Source: Candidatus Aalborgicola lynettensis (GTDB lineage Bacteria; Pseudomonadota; Gammaproteobacteria; Burkholderiales; Burkholderiaceae_C). From it: a stretch of 64,000 nucleotides of DNA. Location of the stretch: contig JADJZE010000021.1 in assembly GCA_016719405.1 (NCBI GenBank), positions 558,001-622,000 of the forward strand, in the 5' to 3' direction. The notes under the pieces are model-generated. The model searched no databases. It was not told the origin of the DNA and saw only the letters and a program-made list of their open reading frames with translations. Positions 1-8,676 of the stretch are shown one piece after another (position 1 is the first letter of the stretch; every line of letters starts with the position of its first letter). The position numbers and the translations under genes were made by a program.

Positions 1-1556
1 AAGACACCACCTACACCGGCAAAGAGCTGGATAAATCGGTGGTCAACATGAGCCAGATCCGGCAGGTGATCCAGGCCATGAAAACGGCGGTGGAAACGCA
101 GATTTTCCCGGCGCGCAAAGAAACACCCAAGACCCTGATCTTCGCCAAAACCGATAGCCACGCCGACGACATCATCAACATCGTGCGCGAGGTGTATGGG
201 CAAGGTAACGCTTTCTGCAAGAAGGTCACCTACCGCTCCGAAGAAGACGCCGACAGCATCCTCAGCAGCTTTCGCAACGACTACAACCCACGCATTGCTG
301 TGACGGTGGACATGATCGCCACCGGCACCGATGTCAAACCGCTGGAAGTGCTGCTGTTCATGCGCGATGTGCGCAGCAAAGGCTATTACGAACAGATGAA
401 AGGCCGGGGCGTGCGCTCACTGGATGGCGACAGCTTGCAGCGCGTGAGCAACAGCGCCGACGGCGCCAAAACCCGCTTTGTGCTGATCGACGCCGTGGGC
501 GTGGAAAAGAGCCTGAAAACCGAAAGCCGCCCACTTGAGAAAAAACCCGGCGTGCCGCTCAAAGACCTGCTGCAAGGCGTGGCCTTGGGGCACCGCGACG
601 ACGACACCGTGCTCTCGCTGGCCAATCGCCTCGTGCGCCTGGCCAAACAACTGGATGACAAGGCGCAAACGCGCATCGAGAAAGCCAGCGGCGGCATCCC
701 CGTGGCCGAGCTGGGCAAAGGCCTGATTACCGCGCTCAACCCGGACGCCATCGTGCAAGCCGCGCTGGCCACCGCCAAGGCCAAGGGCATCACCCGCAGC
801 GAAGACACCCTGTTGCCGCAAGAACTGGAAACCGCCCGCGCCACCCGCGTGGCCGCCGCCTGCGCCCCGTTTGACCAGCCCGCGCTGCGCGACGCGTTAG
901 AGGCCGCCCGCCGCGAGCGCGAGCAGCTCATCGACCACATCAACCTCGATCAGATCACCTTCTCCGGCTTTTCAGAGCAGGCGGAAACACAGGCCAAAGC
1001 GGTGATTCAGACCTTTGCCGATTACATCCACCAGCACAAAGACGAAATCGCGGCGTTGGATTTTTTCTACCAGCAGCCCTACCAGCGCCGCGCGCTCACC
1101 TTCGACATGATCGAAGACCTGCACGCGCACTTGGCCAAGCCGCCGCTGATGCTGACCACCGAGCGCCTGTGGAGCGCCTATGCCCGCGTGCAGGCGGCGC
1201 AGGTGAAAGGCGCGGACAAGAAACGCCAGCTCACCGATCTGGTCAGCCTGGTGCGCTTTGCGCTCGGGCTGGACGGCGAAGGCGCCGAACTCAAGCCCTT
1301 TGCCGACGAAGTGGACAAACGCTTCCAAACCTGGATATTCCGCCACAACGCCCAGCGCGGCACCGCGTTTACGCCCGAACAAACCGAATGGCTGCGGCTG
1401 ATGAAAGACCACATTGCCAGCAGTTGCGCTATCCACCGCGATGATTTTGATTACGCCGAGTTGGCCGACAAAGGCGGTTTGCAGAAAGCCTGGGGCCTGT
1501 TTGGCAAGGAGCTGGATACCTTGATGGATGAAATGAATAGGGTGTTGGTGGCGTGA
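1..1556 (+). CDS. hsdR: Type I restriction enzyme R subunit (HsdR), C-terminal part
   Basis: Partial gene: the frame is open from base 3 and its start lies before the window. HsdR is the ATP-dependent DNA translocase/endonuclease subunit of a type I restriction complex. The visible part begins with YTGKELDKSVVN and contains the second helicase lobe (TLIFAKTDSHADDI, then VDMIATGTDVKP and MKGRGVRS, the Q/GRGVR-type motif VI), followed by a helical C-terminal domain that binds the methylase. The N-terminal nuclease and Walker motifs would be upstream and are not seen. The stop codon overlaps a GTG (GTGA at 1553-1556) that is in frame with hsdS downstream. Identification is firm from the helicase motifs and neighbours. 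Confidence 0.93.
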   Translation, partial: DTTYTGKELDKSVVNMSQIRQVIQAMKTAVETQIFPARKETPKTLIFAKTDSHADDIINIVREVYGQGNAFCKKVTYRSEEDADSILSSFRNDYNPRIAVTVDMIATGTDVKPLEVLLFMRDVRSKGYYEQMKGRGVRSLDGDSLQRVSNSADGAKTRFVLIDAVGVEKSLKTESRPLEKKPGVPLKDLLQGVALGHRDDDTVLSLANRLVRLAKQLDDKAQTRIEKASGGIPVAELGKGLITALNPDAIVQAALATAKAKGITRSEDTLLPQELETARATRVAAACAPFDQPALRDALEAARREREQLIDHINLDQITFSGFSEQAETQAKAVIQTFADYIHQHKDEIAALDFFYQQPYQRRALTFDMIEDLHAHLAKPPLMLTTERLWSAYARVQAAQVKGADKKRQLTDLVSLVRFALGLDGEGAELKPFADEVDKRFQTWIFRHNAQRGTAFTPEQTEWLRLMKDHIASSCAIHRDDFDYAELADKGGLQKAWGLFGKELDTLMDEMNRVLVA

Positions 1557-1732
1557 GTCAATCATGCCTTGGGGGTTGGCATTCCGAATGGGGAGGGGGC
1601 GAATGGCTCACAATGACTGTTGTCGAGTTGATTGACGCTGACACGTCGGGGATGCTCGGAAGCTAAACGGGGACGTGTACTGCGAAGTTGCAACCATACC
1701 GGCGACCCTTTAGCACTTTTTAGTTTAGAGGT

Positions 1733-3130
1733 TTGCCGCTTATTCGCATACGGGATGTAACCACAGGGCAAACGAGCACTTATTACACGGGGCCTTACGA
1801 GGATGAATACCTTGTTCAGCAAGGTGATTTGTTGGTTGGGATGGATGGCGACTTCAATTCCGGGTTCTGGAGTTCCAGCGCTGCTCTTCTGAATCAACGG
1901 GTCTGCAAGATTTCACCCGCCGAGTCGTTTTACGACAAGCAACTAATCGCGCTGGCTTTGCCTGGATATTTGGCAGCAATCAATGCCAATACGCCCTCCG
2001 TAACGGTGAAACACTTATCGTCAAAGACGATTGGTGAGATTGGCCTTCCTTTGCCGCCCCGCGCCGAACAAACCCGCATCGTCGCCAAACTCGAAGAACT
2101 GCTCTCCGACCTCGATGCCGGGGTGGCCGAACTCAAGGCCGCGCAGAAAAAGCTGGGGCAATACCGGCAATCGCTGCTGAAAGCCGCCGTCGAAGGCGCA
2201 CTCACTGCCGAATGGCGGGCTAAAAACACCCCCTCAGAAACCGGCGCGCAACTGCTGCAACGCATCCTGCAAGAGCGCCGCGCCCGCTGGGAGGCCAAGC
2301 AACTCGCCAAATTTGCGGAACAAGGCAAAACCCCGCCCAAAGACTGGCAGAAGAAATACCCCGAACCGGTGCAGCCGGATGCCACGGGCTTGCCGGAATT
2401 GCCGCAGGGGTGGGTTTGGGCGAGTGTGGATCAGTTGAGTGAGTCAGTGCGCAACGGGCTATCCAAGACTCCGAACACGGATCAGCGCGGCTTCCCCATA
2501 TTCAAAATCAATGCGGTGCGTCCCATGGCAGTTAACTTTAAAGCCATCAAACATATCGAAATTGACGAGAGCGAAGCTGCTGACTATTGGGTTGAGGTCG
2601 GTGACGTACTGGCTACGCGTTACAACGGGAGTGTCGATTTGTTGGGCGTTTTCGGCATGGTTAGAAATGTGCCTGAGCGCATGCTGCACCCGGATAAGCT
2701 CATTCGTATGAAGCCCGTGACAGGAGCTGAGTTGGGGGCTTGGATGGAGGTGTGTGGCAATGTAGGTTTGTCGCGAAAGCATCTTGTGGCGCGTGTTAAA
2801 ACAACTGCGGGGCAAACCGGAATCTCTGGCGAGGATTTGAAGCGGACGCCAATCCCTCTGCCGCCAGTCAGTGAGCAACAAGCGGCGCTTGACGTATTAG
2901 AGGAAAGATTGCAGGCGATCAAAGAGCTTGGGCAACCAGTGGAATTGGGCCTCCAACAATCCACCGCCCAACGCCAAAACATCCTGCGTGCGGCCTTCGC
3001 TGGCCAACTGGTGCCGCAAGACCCCCATGACGAACCGGCAAGCGTGTTGCTGGAGCGCATCCGCGCCGAGCGGGCCGCGCAGGGTGCAGCAAAAAAGCCG
3101 CGCGGCCGCAAAGCCAAGGAGGCCGCATGA
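1733..3130 (+). CDS. hsdS: Type I restriction specificity subunit (HsdS), damaged 5' end
   Basis: HsdS reads the bipartite DNA target for both methylation and cleavage. Two target-recognition halves are visible: TRD1 (residues about 1-105, PLIRIRDV, GDLLVGMDGDFNSG), central conserved helix (about 107-160, LPPRAEQTRIVAKLEELLSDL), TRD2 (about 222-380), second conserved helix (about 382-455, LPPVSEQQAALDVLEERL). The only open start is TTG 1733, which falls inside TRD1. The natural start is probably GTG 1553, in the same frame and overlapping the hsdR stop, but TAA at 1664 and TAG at 1721 interrupt that stretch. The protein may therefore lack the first ~60 residues and be non-functional. Its stop overlaps the next start (ATGA, 3127). 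Confidence 0.85.
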   Translation: MPLIRIRDVTTGQTSTYYTGPYEDEYLVQQGDLLVGMDGDFNSGFWSSSAALLNQRVCKISPAESFYDKQLIALALPGYLAAINANTPSVTVKHLSSKTIGEIGLPLPPRAEQTRIVAKLEELLSDLDAGVAELKAAQKKLGQYRQSLLKAAVEGALTAEWRAKNTPSETGAQLLQRILQERRARWEAKQLAKFAEQGKTPPKDWQKKYPEPVQPDATGLPELPQGWVWASVDQLSESVRNGLSKTPNTDQRGFPIFKINAVRPMAVNFKAIKHIEIDESEAADYWVEVGDVLATRYNGSVDLLGVFGMVRNVPERMLHPDKLIRMKPVTGAELGAWMEVCGNVGLSRKHLVARVKTTAGQTGISGEDLKRTPIPLPPVSEQQAALDVLEERLQAIKELGQPVELGLQQSTAQRQNILRAAFAGQLVPQDPHDEPASVLLERIRAERAAQGAAKKPRGRKAKEAA

Positions 3131-4399
3131 ATTCGAGCGACGGTGTGGACGAAATGGATGTGGCCAGCCTGGCAGAAGCCTGCGACCTGGAATGCAAGGC
3201 AGCGCAGGGGCGCGATGGCCGTGGCGAGCTGCCAGACGATGTGTGGAAAAGCTACAGCGCCATGGCCAATGCCGATGGCGGGGTGATTCTGCTGGGCGTG
3301 CAGGAAAAGCCGCGGGGCAGCTTCCGTGCCCTGGGTTTGGCGGATGTTGAACGGGTGCGCAAGGCGTTGTGGGACAACTTGCATAACCGCAAGCAGGTCA
3401 GCGTCAACCTGCTGACCGAGCAGGATGTGGATGTGGTGCAGATCGACGACCACATGGTGCTGCGCGTCCGCGTGCCACGGGCATCGCGCCAACAGCGGCC
3501 CGTGCATGTGGGGAGCAACCCGTTTGGGGGCACCTATTTGCGCCGCTACGAGGGGGACTATCAGGCGGATGACGAGGCGGTGCGCCGCATGGTGGCCGAG
3601 CGCGTGGAGGACTCGCGTGATGAGCGGGCGCATGGGCATGACTTTGGCGACCAGACATGAGACGGTGCGGTACCGCAACGGTTGCGGCAAAATCGACTGG
3701 GAGAGCGACCTGCCCCTGCCCGCGTTTTTGGAACGCATTGGGGCGTTTGGCAAAGACCGTGAGGCCGGCCTCAGCGGTTTGCGGCTGGCGGGTTTGTTGA
3801 TGTTTGGCCGGGCCGAGGTGAACCATGCGCGCTTGCGCCAGATTGCCACCGATCATCCGGCAGACATTACCAAGATGCTGGCCAGTCTGGTACGCGATGG
3901 TTTGCTAACGCCCCAAGGCACAGGCCGGGGCATGGTGTATTACCTGCCGTGGGAGCCGCAGGCGGCGTCCATGGGTTTTGCTGCAGGGGAAACCCCCTTA
4001 ACACCGGAGCTAAACCCTATAACACCGGAGCTAAACCCCTTAACACCGGAGCAGCCGGACAGCGCTGCGGTGGCTGCGTCTGGGCCAACGGTGATTTCTG
4101 ACCTTACCCAGATGGACTCCGCCGAACTCGCAAGACTGCGAGCATTGGCCGCGCCGGTGGCCGAGCGTGGCCGCGCAAGCCCCGAGCTAGTGCAGCAAAC
4201 GGTGCTGGCACTGTGCGCCGATCGGTATTTGGGCTTGCGCGTACTGGCACAGCTGTTGGGTCGCAACCCCGACGGGGTTGATTTGCGCAAACGCATTCTG
4301 AATCCCTTGGTCGCCCGCAAACAGTTGCAGCGCGCATACCCCAACCCGAACGACCCACGCCAGGCTTACTCGGCCAGCACGACGAAATCTGACCCATGA
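3127..4399 (+). pseudogene. AlbA_2/RecG-like ATP-binding regulator gene, frameshifted
   Basis: The first frame (3127-3660, 177 residues) encodes an AlbA_2 (divergent AAA_4) domain: LECKAAQGRDGRGELPDDVWKS, ANADGGVILLGV, FGGTYLRRYEGDY. It stops after HGHDFGDQT, and the family continues in another frame from about 3650 (ETVRYRNGCGKIDWESDLP, LRLAGLLMFG) to a winged-helix-like region (LRQIATDHPADITKMLASLVRDG). A one-base shift near 3655 thus splits the gene, and the region after LLMFGRAE is shorter than usual for the family, suggesting an internal deletion. It starts in an ATGA overlap with hsdS and ends in one with hsdM, so it was part of the operon. AlbA_2 proteins often sit next to or inside type I R-M operons; their role there is unclear. 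Confidence 0.75.
3996..4053 (+). repeat. Three 21-nt tandem repeats encoding TPELNP(I/L)
   Basis: The unit TTAACACCGGAGCTAAACCC occurs two full times and a third time partially, within the second half of the AlbA_2-type gene. The period is a multiple of three, so copy-number change would alter linker length but not the frame. Confidence 0.8.
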
Positions 4400-5862
4400 A
4401 CACATCCTCCCTCGTCCAGAAAGTCTGGAATTTTTGCCACACCCTGCGCGACGACGGTGTGGGTTATGGCGACTACCTGGAGCAGCTCACTTACCTGCTG
4501 TTCCTCAAGCTCGCCCATGAATACGCGCAAGAGCCCTACAACCGCGACACCCACATCCCCAAGGGCTTTGACTGGGCCAGCCTGACCAGCAAAGTGGGCG
4601 AACCGCTGGAGGCGCATTACCTCGCCACCCTGCACAAGCTGGGCAACGAGCCGGGCATGTTGGGCGCCATCTTTTTCAAGGCCCAGAACAAAATCCAGGA
4701 CCCAGCCAAGCTCTCGCGTCTGGTGCAGTTGATTGATCTTGAGAGCTGGATCAGCCTGGATGCCGACACCAAGGGCGACTTCTACGAAGGCCTGCTGCAG
4801 AAGAACGCGGAAGACACCAAGAGTGGCGCCGGCCAGTACTTCACGCCCCGGGCGCTGATCGAAGCCATGGTGGCCTGCGTTCGGCCCGAGCCGTTGAAAA
4901 CCATTGCCGATCCGGCCTGCGGCACCGGCGGCTTTTTCTTGGGCGCGTACAACTGGCTGACGCGCCCTGGGGCCAAGCTGGACAAGCGTCAGAAAGAGTT
5001 CCTGCGCGACCAGACTTTCCACGGCAATGAAATCGTGCCCAACACGCGCCGCATGTGCTTGATGAACCTGTTTTTGCACAACATCGGTGAGCTGGACGGA
5101 GAGCCGTCGGTCGAGCGCTCTGACGCCCTGATCTCGGAACCCAAACGCAAGGTGGATTACGTGCTGGCCAACCCGCCCTTCGGCAAGAAGAGCAGCATGA
5201 CCATCACCAACGAAGAGGGTGAGGAAGACAAGGAGGCGCTGACCTACGAGCGGCAGGACTTCTGGGAAACCACGTCGAACAAGCAGCTCAACTTTCTGCA
5301 GCACATCGTCAGCATGCTCAAGGTGGGCGGCAAAGCGGCCGTGGTGTTGCCCGACAACGTGCTGTTTGAAGGTGGCGCCGGCGAGAAAATTCGCCGCAAG
5401 CTGCTGGAGAACTGCGATGTGCACACCGTGCTGCGCCTGCCCACCGGCATCTTCTACGCCCAGGGCGTGAAGGCCAATGTGGTGTTCTTCGACGCCAAGC
5501 CCAAGGACGGCCAGACCCACACCAAGGGCATCTGGTTCTACGACTTGCGCACCAACAAGCACTTCACCCTGAAGACGCGCACGCTCAAGCTGGACGATTT
5601 GCAGGATTTCATCACCTGCTACCACCCGGAAAATCGCTTTGATCGCGTCGCCACCGAACGCTTCAAGTTTTACAGTTACGAAGAGCTGATGGCCCGGGAC
5701 AAGGCCAGTCTCGACATCTTTTGGCTCAAGGACGACAGCCTGGATAATCTTGACGATTTGCCGCCGCCGGACGTACTGCAGCAGGAAATCATTGACCATC
5801 TGGAAGCCGCATTGGCTTCGTTTCGGGATGTGGCAATCGGGCTGCGGTGTAACTCAAAATAG
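4396..5862 (+). CDS. hsdM: Type I restriction-modification DNA methyltransferase (HsdM)
   Basis: N6-adenine methyltransferase subunit of the type I complex; it methylates host targets with S-adenosylmethionine and is needed for restriction by HsdR. The 488-residue protein has the N-terminal helical domain (VWNFCHTLRDDGVGYGDYLEQL), SAM-binding motif I DPACGTGGFF, and catalytic motif IV NPPFGKK. Length is normal for the shorter HsdM class. ATG 4396 overlaps the previous stop (ATGA), so translation is probably coupled to the frameshifted upstream gene. The stop codon sits at the edge of a dispersed repeat copy. Order R-S-X-M is less usual than R-M-S. Confidence 0.95.
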   Translation: MNTSSLVQKVWNFCHTLRDDGVGYGDYLEQLTYLLFLKLAHEYAQEPYNRDTHIPKGFDWASLTSKVGEPLEAHYLATLHKLGNEPGMLGAIFFKAQNKIQDPAKLSRLVQLIDLESWISLDADTKGDFYEGLLQKNAEDTKSGAGQYFTPRALIEAMVACVRPEPLKTIADPACGTGGFFLGAYNWLTRPGAKLDKRQKEFLRDQTFHGNEIVPNTRRMCLMNLFLHNIGELDGEPSVERSDALISEPKRKVDYVLANPPFGKKSSMTITNEEGEEDKEALTYERQDFWETTSNKQLNFLQHIVSMLKVGGKAAVVLPDNVLFEGGAGEKIRRKLLENCDVHTVLRLPTGIFYAQGVKANVVFFDAKPKDGQTHTKGIWFYDLRTNKHFTLKTRTLKLDDLQDFITCYHPENRFDRVATERFKFYSYEELMARDKASLDIFWLKDDSLDNLDDLPPPDVLQQEIIDHLEAALASFRDVAIGLRCNSK

Positions 5863-5910
5863 CCTTTTCCGCACGTCTGGCGGGCGCAAGTAGCTATCAA
5901 AACAATAGCT
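5861..5910. repeat. Dispersed REP-like element, copy between hsdM and araC
   Basis: Contains CCGCACGTCTGGCGGGCGCA and TAGCTATCAAAACAATAGCT. It abuts the hsdM stop, and on the other strand its TAGCTATTGTTTTGA part supplies the final residues and TGA stop of the AraC gene. Confidence 0.8.
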
Positions 5911-6931
5911 CTTGCGGCGCTTCCGGGGCGCCACCGGCCAGGCGCCATTCACCCGGTGTGTAGCCGCACCAGCGCTTGAAGGCGCGGTTAAAGGCACTGG
6001 CTTCCGAGAAGCCCAGGCTTTGGGCAATGTCGGTAAAGGCGCGTTCGGTATCGGCTACCGCACTGCAGGCGGCGTCTTTGCGCACGCCGTCCACCAGGTC
6101 GGTGTAACTCAGGCCCTGGCTTTGCAGGCGGCGGGCAAAGGCGCGGTCGGTCAGGCCAAATTGTTGGGCCGCTGCCGAGCGTTCCGGTACCCCATGCAGC
6201 AGGTTGCTGGCCAGCCACTGGCGCACCTGTTCCAGAAAATCGGGCGCCCGGCTCAGTGCGTCCAGGCGTGCGCTGGCGTATTCGCGGTGCATGGCGGCGA
6301 GCTGCGTGTCGGCTTGCGGCAAGGGGTGGTCCAGTATGGCGTTGTCCAGCAAAATGCCGCTAAACGCCTGGTTGAAATCCACCGTGGTCTGGAATACAGC
6401 TTGGTAACCTTCCTGCGGCCCCAATTGGTCGTGGCTGAACTGCACGCGCTCCGGCATCAGGGGGCGGTCACTCACCCAGCGGCTGAAACACACCACGGCA
6501 GCCAGCACGGCTTCGATCTGGTGGGGGCTAAAGGCCAGGTCGCCTTGCTGGGGGTGGTAAATCACCCAGCTCTTGTCGGCCACGGCCAGCAACTGAAAAC
6601 GCCCGCCGTCGCTGATGAGGCGCTGGAATTGCTGCGCCATGCCAATGGCGTCGCGCAAAGAGGGGGAGGACTGGAGGATGAAGCTCACCACATTGAAGCT
6701 CGCTGGCCCCACCAGGCTGCCCGCTTTCAGGCCAAAACCGCTGTCCTGGCTCAGCTCCACAGCGGCGCGCCATAGCCGGGTGATGTCATCAATCGGCCAA
6801 CGGTCATTGTTCAGCTGGTCAAGTTGCAGCTTGGCATGGTTGAGCAACTGCTGGCGTGTCAAACCATGGCGCTCGGCCTCGGCGAGCACCGTGTTGACCC
6901 AACTCATGGAAACAGTGGCTTGTGCAGTCAA
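5897..6931 (-). CDS. AraC family transcriptional regulator (arabinose_bd/OruR-like)
   Basis: 344 residues with the long N-terminal effector domain seen in the OruR/ArgR-like AraC subgroup (residues about 20-215, including FNVVSFILQSSPSLRDA) and two C-terminal helix-turn-helices (about 235-335, with FTDIAQSLGFSEASAFNRAF and the signature WCGYTPGEWR). It is transcribed away from the KstD-like flavoprotein gene with only 57 bp between the starts, so it very likely controls that catabolic cluster. ATG 6931 is the first start; an in-frame ATG nine residues in is possible. Its stop lies inside a dispersed repeat. Confidence 0.9.
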   Translation of the reverse strand: MTAQATVSMSWVNTVLAEAERHGLTRQQLLNHAKLQLDQLNNDRWPIDDITRLWRAAVELSQDSGFGLKAGSLVGPASFNVVSFILQSSPSLRDAIGMAQQFQRLISDGGRFQLLAVADKSWVIYHPQQGDLAFSPHQIEAVLAAVVCFSRWVSDRPLMPERVQFSHDQLGPQEGYQAVFQTTVDFNQAFSGILLDNAILDHPLPQADTQLAAMHREYASARLDALSRAPDFLEQVRQWLASNLLHGVPERSAAAQQFGLTDRAFARRLQSQGLSYTDLVDGVRKDAACSAVADTERAFTDIAQSLGFSEASAFNRAFKRWCGYTPGEWRLAGGAPEAPQELLF

Positions 6932-6988
6932 TCTATATGGCTCCTGGGGTCAAGTGGTTTTCCATCATAGTCGCTATCGTTGCACCCC

Positions 6989-8599
6989 ATGAATACGAAA
7001 AATCTGCAATCGGATGTATTGGTGGTCGGCGGCGGCTTGGCCGGCATTGTCACCGCCATTGAAGCCCTGCGCGCGGGTCAGCGCGTCACGCTGGTCGACC
7101 GCGACACCCCCGAGCGCCTGGGTGGGCTGGCCCTGTGGGCCTTTGGTGGCATGGCGCTGGTGGGTACGCCCTTGCAGGCGAAGATGAAAATCCCTGACAC
7201 GCCCGAGTTGGCCCTGCGCGACTGGTTGCGTTTTGGCGAGCTGGGGCCCAACGATGTGCTGCCGCGCCAGTGGGCTCAATACTACGTGGAGCACAGCCGT
7301 GCGCAGGTGCACGACTGGCTCATCGACCACGGGCTCAAGTTCATGCCTGCCGTCAACTGGGTGGAGCGCGGCCTGCAGGGCGATGGCAACTCGGTGCCGC
7401 GCTACCACGTGGTGTGGGGTACCTCGCGCCAGCTCACCCGGCGCATGATTGAAGTCATGCGCGCTGCCGACACCGGGGGGCGACTGACCGTGTTGCACGG
7501 CCATTGCGTCACGGCGCTGCAACGCAATGCCGGGCGGCTCAGCGGCGCGGTGGCACGCAACGAAGCCACCGGTGCCGAGGTGCAACTGCACGCGCCGGTG
7601 GTGGTGCTGGCCATGGGTGGCATCAACGGCAGCCATGCACAGACGCGGGCCAACTGGCCCCAAGGCCGCCCCATGCCCCAAACCATGCTCAATGGCGCCC
7701 ATCCGTTTGCCGACGGTGCCTTGCACCATTTGGTGGCGGGCATGGGCGCGCAAATCACCCACGCCGGGGAGATGTGGAACTACGCCGCCGGTTTCCCGCA
7801 CCCGTTTCCGCATTTCGATGGCCATGGCCTCTCGACCATTCCCTGCAAATCGGCGCTGTGGCTGAACCACCGTGGCGAGCGCATTGGCCCCGAGCCGCTG
7901 GTGACTGGCTTCGACACCCACTGGCTGTGCCAGCGCGTGGCCGAGCAGGAGAAACCGTATACCTGGCACCTGCTGAACTGGCGCATTGCCGCCAAAGAAT
8001 TTGCCATCTCCGGTGCCGAGCACAACCAGCGCATCCGCGACATGCAGTTCCCGGCCTTCCTGAAAGAAACCCTGCTGGGCAACCACCGGCTGGTCAAGCA
8101 AATGGCATCGGAGAGCCGCCACTTCCTGGTGGACGACACGCTGGCAGGGCTGGCCGCCAAGATGAACGCGCTGACCGCCTCGCACGACGTGAACCCTTCC
8201 GTGCTGCAGGCCACGGCGGATGCCTTCGATGCCAACTTTGCCAACGGCAACACACTGCACAACGACGACCAGATTCGCCGCATCCAGCACGCGCGCCAGT
8301 GGGGGCCGGACAAACTGCGCACCTGCGAACCGGCACCGCTGCAAAAGCCCGGTGCCGGGCCGTTTATTGCCATCCAGATGCAACTCATCACCCGCAAAAG
8401 CCTGGGCGGCTTGCAGACGGACCTGCACAGCCGTGTGCTCGATGGCGCGGGCCAAGCGATCAGTGGCCTGTACTGTGTGGGCGAAGCGGCCGGCTTTGGC
8501 GGCGGCGGTGCCAGTGGCAAGCGTTCGCTGGAAGGCACCTTTTTGCCGGGCTGCATTCTGACCGGGCGGGCCGCAGCGCGGCACATTACCGCCGGTTGA
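6989..8599 (+). CDS. FAD-binding dehydrogenase, KstD/fumarate-reductase-like
   Basis: Flavoprotein of the FAD_binding_2 family (3-ketosteroid-delta1-dehydrogenase/fumarate reductase flavoprotein type) that moves hydride between a carbon-carbon bond and FAD. Rossmann motif at the N-terminus (DVLVVGGGLAGIVTAIEA, residues about 8-25) and the C-terminal FAD-closing segment GLYCVGEAAGFGGGGASGKR. 536 residues, typical length, no signal peptide. ATG 6989 chosen over an upstream in-frame TTG. The substrate cannot be read from sequence; the neighbouring GMC oxidoreductase, transporter and ThDP enzyme suggest an organic-acid or alicyclic catabolic route under the divergent AraC regulator. Confidence 0.85.
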   Translation: MNTKNLQSDVLVVGGGLAGIVTAIEALRAGQRVTLVDRDTPERLGGLALWAFGGMALVGTPLQAKMKIPDTPELALRDWLRFGELGPNDVLPRQWAQYYVEHSRAQVHDWLIDHGLKFMPAVNWVERGLQGDGNSVPRYHVVWGTSRQLTRRMIEVMRAADTGGRLTVLHGHCVTALQRNAGRLSGAVARNEATGAEVQLHAPVVVLAMGGINGSHAQTRANWPQGRPMPQTMLNGAHPFADGALHHLVAGMGAQITHAGEMWNYAAGFPHPFPHFDGHGLSTIPCKSALWLNHRGERIGPEPLVTGFDTHWLCQRVAEQEKPYTWHLLNWRIAAKEFAISGAEHNQRIRDMQFPAFLKETLLGNHRLVKQMASESRHFLVDDTLAGLAAKMNALTASHDVNPSVLQATADAFDANFANGNTLHNDDQIRRIQHARQWGPDKLRTCEPAPLQKPGAGPFIAIQMQLITRKSLGGLQTDLHSRVLDGAGQAISGLYCVGEAAGFGGGGASGKRSLEGTFLPGCILTGRAAARHITAG

Positions 8600-8621
8600 T
8601 GCGCCTGATTTTGAATAAAAA

Positions 8622-8676
8622 ACACGCTCCAGCCCAGACGCAGCAAGCGCAAGCAGCTATGAAAAGTATAGTGAAC
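8622..8676. repeat. Dispersed REP-like element, copy before GMC gene
   Basis: CAAGCGCAAGCAGCTATGAAAAGTATAG-type sequence lies just before the GMC start. An in-frame ATG at 8659 falls inside it, so ATG 8677 is preferred as the gene start. Confidence 0.65.

Noticed and set aside
3996..4053. 21-nt repeats as a phase-variation switch
   Set aside because: The period is a multiple of three so copy change cannot switch the frame.
4366..5799. 477-residue open frame antisense to hsdM
   Set aside because: Codon-bias shadow of hsdM; no ribosome-binding site or recognisable domain.
7504..8676. Long N-terminal extension of the GMC frame through the flavoprotein gene
   Set aside because: Overlaps the flavoprotein in another frame and gives Arg/Pro-rich shadow sequence; the FAD motif starts at 8677.
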